From the NCBI GenBank assembly GCA_027026055.1, contig JALVPA010000152.1, positions 1 to 11,022 of the forward strand: 11,022 nt of DNA, given 5' to 3'. The stretch comes from Campylobacteraceae bacterium (GTDB lineage: Bacteria; Campylobacterota; Campylobacteria; Campylobacterales; Sulfurovaceae). The translations under genes and the position numbers were made by a program. A model generated the notes under the pieces. It made no database searches. It was not told where the DNA came from and saw only the letters and a list, made by a program, of their open reading frames with translations. Numbering within the stretch: position 1 is the stretch's first letter; each line of letters starts with the position of its first letter. Below are positions 6,326-11,022 of this stretch, piece after piece.

Positions 6326-6356
6326 AAAGAGGATACTATAGCATAGTATCCTCTTT
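6326..6356 (-). terminator. Intrinsic terminator after the suf/citE-like operon
   Basis: A perfect 13-bp inverted repeat: AAAGAGGATACTA (6326-6338), loop TAGCA, then TAGTATCCTCTTT (6344-6356). On the minus strand the downstream arm ends CTCTTTCAATT, a short U run. It lies 27 bp after the stop of the CitE-like gene and 15 bp before the transporter start, so it should end suf transcription. The plus-strand tail is TTTT, so it can also work the other way. Confidence 0.75.
6335..6343 (-). promoter_or_regulatory. Candidate extended -10 for the secretion operon, inside the hairpin
   Basis: The minus strand reads TGCTATAGT, an extended -10 (TGn then TATAGT) with five of six matches to TATAAT. A start near 6328 would give a leader of about 17 nt to ATG 6311 or 29 nt to ATG 6299. 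No convincing -35 is seen. It is the only promoter-like signal close to the transporter gene and lies entirely within the terminator palindrome. Confidence 0.35.
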
Positions 6357-6382
6357 TGAATATTATATTATAGGCAAATAGG

Positions 6383-7288
6383 TTAAATAGCGGAATGTTG
6401 TAGCGTCAAAAGCGCGTCTTTGTAGATAGGTTCGTCGATAAAACCGTACTTTTCGTCCATAAATCCGTGATTACCTCGTGCCGATTCTTCTTCGAAACGT
6501 TTTTTGATATGGGCGGCTCGCTCGACGGCTTTGCGATCCGTAGCAAAAACTTCGTTGGCGATTTGGACTTGTTTGGGTCCCATGCATGCCGTCCCCTCAA
6601 AGCCCATCCGCTTCAAAAAACGACACCACTTCGTATAGGTTTCGGTATCGCGATAATCCTGAAACATAAAGCCGAAAGCAAATAGTCCCGCCGTACGCGC
6701 ATCGACGAGAAATTTGGAGAGGATATAACGTATCGTCGGATTGTCAGGGTGCAAAAGCGATTGAGGAAGGTTCAACGAGGTAAGCAAATCTAAAATCCCG
6801 AGATTGGCGACAGTGAAACGAGAGTCGATGTCGCCCCAGTATGCCAGATCGCGAAACGCCTCCGCCGTCTCCAGCGAGATATGCAGCTCTTTCTCTTCGG
6901 AAAGCAACGACAATGCCTTTTCGATTTCGTCTCTATGGCGTACTTTGGCGACACGGATCGCATCGAAGCCGAAATCGTTCAAAAAGGCGATCTCTTCGGC
7001 GCCGCCTTCGTCGATCGGATTGACGCGAACGACGATGCGGCTACGGCTCTTTTCGAGATGCGAGAGAAACAGCGCGATATTGTGCAAGGCCTCTTTTTTG
7101 CGTGAGGGTGCGATGGCATCTTCGAGATTGAGCGTAACGACATCGGCATCGAGCGTATCGAGGCGATTGAGATGTTTGAGATTGAGCGGATTAAGCATCA
7201 TATTGGAACGGTGACGACGGTGTTTGCACGGTTGTTTACGGCAGGCGCCGTAAGAGGCGGGGAGGGTATCGAGGTTTTCGAAGATCAT
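6383..7288 (-). CDS. HpcH/HpaI aldolase / citrate lyase beta-like (CitE-like) protein
   Basis: A TIM-barrel C-C lyase family member of 301 residues. CitE-like proteins cleave citryl-CoA, malyl-CoA or similar acyl-CoA esters with Mg2+; the substrate here is unknown. Family marks are Arg27 in RSNMML (usual form RS-x-LF-x-PG), LNLEDAIAPSRKK (53-65), VVRVNP (86-91), the probable metal ligand Glu140 in ISLETAEA, Asp167 in LGILDLL in place of the usual GAEDL-type motif, and the C-terminal GFIDEPIYKDAL. The N-terminus (1-26) is Cys- and Arg-rich and atypical, but Arg27 must be kept, so ATG 7288 is chosen over the internal Mets at 30/31. It begins 3 bp after the stop of the sufT-like gene and is therefore probably cotranscribed with the suf genes. 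No citrate lyase alpha or gamma subunit is nearby, so it is not an ordinary CitDEF system. Confidence 0.8.
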   Translation of the reverse strand: MIFENLDTLPASYGACRKQPCKHRRHRSNMMLNPLNLKHLNRLDTLDADVVTLNLEDAIAPSRKKEALHNIALFLSHLEKSRSRIVVRVNPIDEGGAEEIAFLNDFGFDAIRVAKVRHRDEIEKALSLLSEEKELHISLETAEAFRDLAYWGDIDSRFTVANLGILDLLTSLNLPQSLLHPDNPTIRYILSKFLVDARTAGLFAFGFMFQDYRDTETYTKWCRFLKRMGFEGTACMGPKQVQIANEVFATDRKAVERAAHIKKRFEEESARGNHGFMDEKYGFIDEPIYKDALLTLQHSAI

Positions 7289-7291
7289 TGT

Positions 7292-7786
7292 TTAAAGCAT
7301 CCCCATCGCCAGTTTCGCTTCGTCGCTCATTTTGCTTTGATCCCACGGCGGATCGAAAACGAGGTTGACATCGAGACAATCGAGTTCGTCCATACGTTTG
7401 GGAATGGAACGTACCAAATCGACGATCACTTCGCTCATAGAACATGTCGCCGAGGTGAGCGTCATCGTCACTTTGCATCCGCCCGTGCCGTTGTCCGGAT
7501 GCCGCCAGCAGTCGATATCGTAGATTAACCCCAAATTGTAGATATCGACCGGCAATTCGGGATCGTAGATGGTTTTGAGCTGTGCGATCACTTTTTCTTT
7601 GAGCGCATCGTCGCTCCGCGCGCCTTCGGGTTTGATGCATCCCTCTTCGACGCGATCGAAACGATCGTCCACCCCACCGACGGGCGAATCGTCCTGATCG
7701 GCGTTTTGCGCCGCTTGTTTCGCTTCCCACGCCGCCAACTCTTCGGGGGTGGTGGGTATCTCGTCGTTTTTGATATCGTCGCTCAT
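7292..7786 (-). CDS. sufT: SufT-like MIP18/DUF59 family Fe-S assembly factor
   Basis: MIP18-family proteins assist maturation or delivery of Fe-S clusters and are often encoded in suf operons. It has 164 residues. The first 60 are acidic, low-complexity and probably disordered (many Asp, Glu, Ala, Gln). The DUF59 core starts near 62, with the hallmark DPELPVDIYNLGLIYDI (75-91), a strand KVTMTLTSATCSMSE containing the conserved Cys115, and VFDPPWDQSKMSDEAK (143-158). The ATG at 7786 is set by AAAAAGGAG with a 6-nt spacer. It lies 107 bp after sufE, the only real gap in the cluster, and that gap holds two heptamer repeat tracts and a palindrome. It may thus have its own promoter. The symbol follows common usage; the exact role is inferred from family and context. 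Confidence 0.82.
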   Translation of the reverse strand: MSDDIKNDEIPTTPEELAAWEAKQAAQNADQDDSPVGGVDDRFDRVEEGCIKPEGARSDDALKEKVIAQLKTIYDPELPVDIYNLGLIYDIDCWRHPDNGTGGCKVTMTLTSATCSMSEVIVDLVRSIPKRMDELDCLDVNLVFDPPWDQSKMSDEAKLAMGML

Positions 7787-7802
7787 CGTTTCTCCTTTTT
7801 AG

Positions 7803-7830
7803 AATGAGTAAAGAGTAATGAGTAATGAAT
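7803..7830. repeat. Heptanucleotide tandem repeat, 4 units (AATGAGT type)
   Basis: Four 7-base units, AATGAGT, AAAGAGT, AATGAGT and AATGAAT, lie just upstream of the sufT-like Shine-Dalgarno. This resembles the short tandemly repeated (STRR) heptamers known from some bacterial intergenic regions. Confidence 0.75.
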
Positions 7831-7833
7831 AAA

Positions 7834-7849
7834 CGAAATGTACATTCCG
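7834..7849. promoter_or_regulatory. Near-perfect 16-bp palindrome
   Basis: The perfect core AATGTACATT (7837-7846) is flanked by CG and CG with one mismatched pair, so 14 of 16 bases are symmetric. It lies between the two heptamer tracts, upstream of the sufT-like gene, in a position suited to an operator. No regulator can be named. Confidence 0.3.
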
Positions 7850-7865
7850 CACTTACCCAAAATCC

Positions 7866-7907
7866 CTAATTTCTAATTTCTAATTTCTAACTTCTAATTT
7901 CTAATTT
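7866..7907. repeat. Heptanucleotide tandem repeat, 6 units (CTAATTT type)
   Basis: Six units of CTAATTT run head to tail, with one variant (CTAACTT at 7887-7893), and then a T run. Read on the minus strand the unit is AAATTAG. The last two units at the right end encode the final I-R-N and stop of SufE; the rest is intergenic. Every frame of the unit meets a TAG within 21 bases. Confidence 0.85.
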
Positions 7908-8316
7908 TTTTACATTTCTCCGCATAGGCGTAGACCTTTTTCAAAAAGGCTTCGAGGCTCTGTTGACGTACGGGAGAGAGCAATTCGACGATCCCCAGTT
8001 CGTTGAGTTTGGCGGGATCGAACGAAAGGATTTCGTCGGGCGTTCTGTTCGAAAAGATATCCAAAAGCAGCGTAAGCATCCCTTTTGCCATCTCGGAAGT
8101 ACCTTCTGCGCGTAATATCAGTTTGCCTTCTTTACATTCGCCCACCAGCCAAGCGGGAGAAGCGCATCCGACGATGAAGGTGTCGTCGTTTTTTTCCGCT
8201 TCGGGAAGGGTAGTATGCTTTTTGCCCAGATCGAAGATATATTCGAGCTTCTCGTTGGGCGTAGCAAAAAGGTCGAAATCCTCTTTGTAACGTTGTAGTG
8301 TCGATTCGATACTCAT
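7894..8316 (-). CDS. sufE: SufE-type sulfur acceptor protein
   Basis: Accepts persulfide sulfur from the cysteine desulfurase SufS and passes it to SufB of the SufBCD scaffold; cytosolic. At 140 residues it matches the family length. The active-site Cys51 is in FIVGCASPAWLVGE, and the helical end with RTPDEILSFDP, LSPVRQQSLEAFLKKV is typical. It starts in an ATGA overlap with the sufD stop, with AAAGG eight bases upstream, so it is translationally coupled. Its last three codons and stop are made of heptamer repeat DNA, which replaced or extended the natural C-terminus by a few residues. Its partner SufS is not found in the window. Confidence 0.93.
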   Translation of the reverse strand: MSIESTLQRYKEDFDLFATPNEKLEYIFDLGKKHTTLPEAEKNDDTFIVGCASPAWLVGECKEGKLILRAEGTSEMAKGMLTLLLDIFSNRTPDEILSFDPAKLNELGIVELLSPVRQQSLEAFLKKVYAYAEKCKKIRN

Positions 8317-9521
8317 GCGTGTGCCTTTGTCGAGGATTTGGCGAGTGCCGCTTCGTAAAACGCCTCTTCGAACGTCGCTTTGACCGTCTCTTGGTGGCGG
8401 CTGTCTTTGATCTGATCGATGAGTGTATTGGCAAAAGCGACCACAAGCATTTTGCGCGCTTCGATCTCGGAGATCCCGCGCGAACGCAGATAGAAGAGCT
8501 GCTTTTCATCAAGCTGCCCAGTCGTCGAGCCGTGCGAGGCTTCGAGTTCGTCGATATAAATTTCGAGTTGGGGCTTGGCGGCCATGTAGCAGCTCTCATC
8601 CAGCAAGATCGCTTTGGAGTTTTGGTGCGCTTTGGTGTATTTGGCGCTTTGCTCCACTTTTATGAGCGCGTCGAAGATACCGCGACTATCGTTTTCGAGG
8701 ATGTTTTTCGCTTCTTGGTTCGATACGGCGTGTTGTCCGATATGTACGATCTGCGAGACGGTGCCGCGGCGGGCGGTGTCGTTGAGATAGAGTAGATGTC
8801 CCGCATCCAGGTGTGCATAATCCTCCAACTCCGCACGCAAAAGCTGCAACGCATCGTCGCTACCCGTATCGAAGGTTTTAAATACCGCGTTGGCGTGACG
8901 CGCGAGTTTCATGAAATGCGACGCGACCATCGTATAGCCGCTACGGTGCATATAATGGTTTTTGATCATGCGCAAGGTACTGTCGGAAGCGACATCGACG
9001 TCGTATCCGTAAAGTACCAAAGTGTTTTCAAGCGGCTCGTTTGAAAAGCTCTCAAAAAGGGTCGCGTGTCTGCCCGCTTGGTTTTGCAAAGCGATGCGAT
9101 AAGATACCAACGCGTTTGATCGGGTGATGCGATGCTCTATCTCGATATCGGTATCGCCGTCGAGATCGATACGGATCACTTCGGGCGAGAGTAGATGTCC
9201 CAGATAGTAGAGCGGATCGAAATGGTTTTCGGCGATACGATCGCATCTGTCGTAATAGACGCGTATCCCTTTGGGCGCATGGGTAGGCATACCGTCGGTG
9301 ATGACGATTTTGTCCGCTTCTTCGAGCGAGAAGGGGCGACGTGCAATCGGTTCGACCTCTTTTTCGAGGATCGCCGCGACGTCGAAATAGCGATAAGCTT
9401 CGCTCTTTTTATCCGGTATACCCAAAGCGTGCAGTCGCGCCAACACCGGGTGCGCCGCATCGACACCCAGCTGTTGCGCCGTCGCTTCGAGAGAGAGTCC
9501 TTTGAGTGTGGCAAGTCGCAT
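8313..9521 (-). CDS. sufD: Fe-S cluster assembly scaffold protein SufD
   Basis: Forms the SufBC2D scaffold complex with SufB and SufC, in which Fe-S clusters are built before transfer to target proteins. It has 402 residues, with an N-terminal helical part (1-60, PVLARLHALGIPDKKSEAYR), a long beta-helix core and a C-terminal helical SufC-binding end (DEKQLFYLRSRGISEIEARKML, ~338-359). His330 in EASHGSTTG corresponds to the SufD His at the SufB-SufD cluster-binding interface (E. coli His360). It starts one base inside the sufC stop (TAATG), with AGAGGA upstream, and ends in an ATGA overlap with sufE. Confidence 0.93.
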   Translation of the reverse strand: MRLATLKGLSLEATAQQLGVDAAHPVLARLHALGIPDKKSEAYRYFDVAAILEKEVEPIARRPFSLEEADKIVITDGMPTHAPKGIRVYYDRCDRIAENHFDPLYYLGHLLSPEVIRIDLDGDTDIEIEHRITRSNALVSYRIALQNQAGRHATLFESFSNEPLENTLVLYGYDVDVASDSTLRMIKNHYMHRSGYTMVASHFMKLARHANAVFKTFDTGSDDALQLLRAELEDYAHLDAGHLLYLNDTARRGTVSQIVHIGQHAVSNQEAKNILENDSRGIFDALIKVEQSAKYTKAHQNSKAILLDESCYMAAKPQLEIYIDELEASHGSTTGQLDEKQLFYLRSRGISEIEARKMLVVAFANTLIDQIKDSRHQETVKATFEEAFYEAALAKSSTKAHA

Positions 9522-10273
9522 TACGCTTCCTCTTCGATACTGTCGTAGCCGTGCTCTTCGAGCTGTGCGACGAGCTCCGGTCCCGCGGTCTTGACGATGC
9601 GGCCCTCTTTGAGCACGTGGATATAATCGGGCTCGATATAATCGAGGATGCGGCTATAGTGCGTGATGACCAAAAAGCTGCGTTTGCCGTCTTTCATGCG
9701 GTTGATCCCTTCGCTGACGGCGCGCAGCGCGTCGATGTCGAGTCCCGAATCGATCTCGTCGAGGATGATTACATCGGGTTGCAACATCAGCATTTGCAAA
9801 ATTTCGTTGCGTTTTTTCTCACCGCCAGAGAAGCCTTCGTTGAGCGATCGGCTCACCATGTCGGTCTTCATACCGAGTAGTTCGAGATATTGTTTCATCT
9901 CGCGCAAAAATTCGGCGGCGTTGAGCTCCTCTTTGCCTTCGTGTTTGCGTTTGGCGTTGACCGCGGTACGCAAGAAGTAAGCGTTGTTGACGCCCGGGAT
10001 CTCGACGGGGTGTTGAAAACTCAAAAAGATCCCTTCCAGCGCGCGCTCTTCGGGCTCCATCTCCAAAATGCTCTTGCCCTTTAGGAGGATATCGCCTTGG
10101 GTTACCTCGACGTCGTAGTGTCCTACGATCGTTTTGCTCAGTGTCGATTTTCCCGCGCCGTTTGGTCCCATGATGGCATGCACCTTTCCGGGCTCGAGAT
10201 CGAGAGAGAGTCCTTTGAGGATCTCTTTTTCGCCGATTTTGGCGTGTACGTTTTTGATTTCCAATATTTTCAT
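9521..10273 (-). CDS. sufC: Fe-S cluster assembly ATPase SufC
   Basis: The ABC-type ATPase subunit of the SufBCD complex. It drives conformational change and iron entry rather than membrane transport and has no membrane segment. At 250 residues it matches the family. Walker A is GPNGAGKST (36-44), Q-loop Gln87 is in [13 protein letters not shown], the signature [10 protein letters not shown] covers 148-157, Walker B is [12 protein letters not shown] with Asp172 and Glu173, and the H-loop His205 is in [10 protein letters not shown]. All catalytic motifs are intact. It starts in an ATGA overlap with the sufB stop, with GAAGGA upstream, and shares one base with the sufD start. Confidence 0.96.
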   Translation of the reverse strand: MKILEIKNVHAKIGEKEILKGLSLDLEPGKVHAIMGPNGAGKSTLSKTIVGHYDVEVTQGDILLKGKSILEMEPEERALEGIFLSFQHPVEIPGVNNAYFLRTAVNAKRKHEGKEELNAAEFLREMKQYLELLGMKTDMVSRSLNEGFSGGEKKRNEILQMLMLQPDVIILDEIDSGLDIDALRAVSEGINRMKDGKRSFLVITHYSRILDYIEPDYIHVLKEGRIVKTAGPELVAQLEEHGYDSIEEEA

Positions 10274-11022
10274 CCTACGCTTCCTTCCAGTGTGAGTTCG
10301 AGTAATGCTTTGGCTTCGACGGCATATTCCATCGGCAGTTGGTTAAAGACCTCTTTACAAAATCCGTGTACGATCATGCTAACTGCGTCTTCTTCGCCGA
10401 TACCGCGTTGTCTGAGGTAGAAGAGCTGTTCATCGCTGATTTTGCTGGTGGTCGCTTCGTGTTCAACTTGTCCGTGAGCGTCTTTGCTCTCCAGATAGGG
10501 GAAGGTGTGCGCGCCGCATTGATCGCCGATAAGTAGCGAATCGCATTCGCTGTAGTTGCGCGCACCGTGTGCATTTGCACCGATTTTGACCAAGCCGCGA
10601 TAGGTATTTTGCCCTTTCATTGCGCTGATACCTTTGGAGATGATGGTGGAGCTGGTATTTTTGCCCAAATGAATCATCTTGGTGCCGGTGTCGGCTTGTT
10701 GCGCGAGTGTCGTTACCGCGACGGAGTAGAACTCCCCAACGCTGTTGTCGCCTTTGAGGATACAACTGGGATATTTCCATGTGATCGCCGAGCCGGTCTC
10801 CACCTGCGTCCAGCTGATTTTGGAGTTTTCGCCGGCACAAAGCCCGCGCTTGGTGACGAAGTTGTAGATACCGCCTTTGCCCTCTTTGTCTCCGGGGTAC
10901 CAGTTTTGGATCGTGGAGTATTTGATCTCGGCGTCTTTCATCGCGACAAGTTCCACGACTGCCGCGTGGAGTTGGTTTTCGTCGCGCATCGGGGCGGAGC
11001 AGCCTTCGTTGTAGCTGACATA
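10270..11022 (-). CDS. sufB: Fe-S cluster assembly scaffold protein SufB (C-terminal part)
   Basis: The core scaffold of SufBC2D. The window holds the last 251 residues; the frame runs through the right edge (codons for [11 protein letters not shown] before the first internal Met at 10989), so the start lies outside. Highly conserved parts are seen: [21 protein letters not shown], the strand [28 protein letters not shown] text ([12 protein letters not shown]), a Cys-rich stretch [20 protein letters not shown] containing the expected persulfide/cluster Cys, and the C-terminal SufC-binding helices [22 protein letters not shown]. No defects are visible. It is the first suf gene in the window and is coupled to sufC by ATGA. 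Confidence 0.95.
   Translation of the reverse strand, partial: YVSYNEGCSAPMRDENQLHAAVVELVAMKDAEIKYSTIQNWYPGDKEGKGGIYNFVTKRGLCAGENSKISWTQVETGSAITWKYPSCILKGDNSVGEFYSVAVTTLAQQADTGTKMIHLGKNTSSTIISKGISAMKGQNTYRGLVKIGANAHGARNYSECDSLLIGDQCGAHTFPYLESKDAHGQVEHEATTSKISDEQLFYLRQRGIGEEDAVSMIVHGFCKEVFNQLPMEYAVEAKALLELTLEGSVG

Noticed and set aside
7803..7907. CRISPR array
   Set aside because: Units are 7 bp, contiguous and without spacers, so this is a simple tandem repeat.
8298..8795. Plus-strand ORF antisense to sufD (also 3245-3694 antisense to the HlyD-like gene)
   Set aside because: Each lies wholly opposite a well-supported gene with conserved motifs and has biased, low-information composition and no family resemblance.

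Overview
The window looks like chromosomal DNA of a Campylobacterota (epsilonproteobacterial) organism, probably a Sulfurovum/Sulfurimonas-type sulfur oxidiser. This is an inference from the protein styles (LapB-like type I transporter, compact SUF operon, small MetF and SerB), the moderate GC content and tightly overlapping genes. No rRNA or other species marker is present to prove it.

Left edge (1-1012): an AT-richer accessory patch. A plus-strand ORF resembling a phage-borne PBECR/MuF-C nuclease domain is followed at once by an 80-base tRNA-like cloverleaf. Both lie between two imperfect 35-bp direct repeats (32/35 identical). The right repeat is the 3' end of a truncated minus-strand gene that looks like a phage portal protein; the left repeat is a second copy of just that 3' end. 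The layout suggests a small cassette inserted at the end of a decayed prophage gene.

Middle left (1149-2815): metF (minus) and serB (plus) diverge from an intergenic region where a good sigma70-type promoter for metF overlaps a TATAAT box facing serB. Both genes feed one-carbon, serine and methionine metabolism.

Middle (2825-6356): a two-gene type I secretion unit on the minus strand, made of an ABC exporter with an inactive C39-like domain and an HlyD/LapC-type membrane fusion protein (8-bp overlap). No substrate or TolC partner lies in the window. The exporter ATPase has Gln where the H-loop His is expected. Upstream is a perfect 13-bp terminator hairpin that also contains an extended -10 motif on the minus strand.

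Right (6383-11022): a minus-strand iron-sulfur assembly operon sufB(partial)-sufC-sufD-sufE-sufT-like, followed by a CitE-like HpcH/HpaI-family lyase gene. sufB to sufE are coupled by 1-4 bp overlaps. Two heptanucleotide tandem repeat tracts and a near-perfect palindrome sit between sufE and the sufT-like gene. No SufS is seen between sufD and sufE.

Most of the window is ordinary core metabolism and secretion. The least explained part is the repeat-flanked cassette at the left edge.
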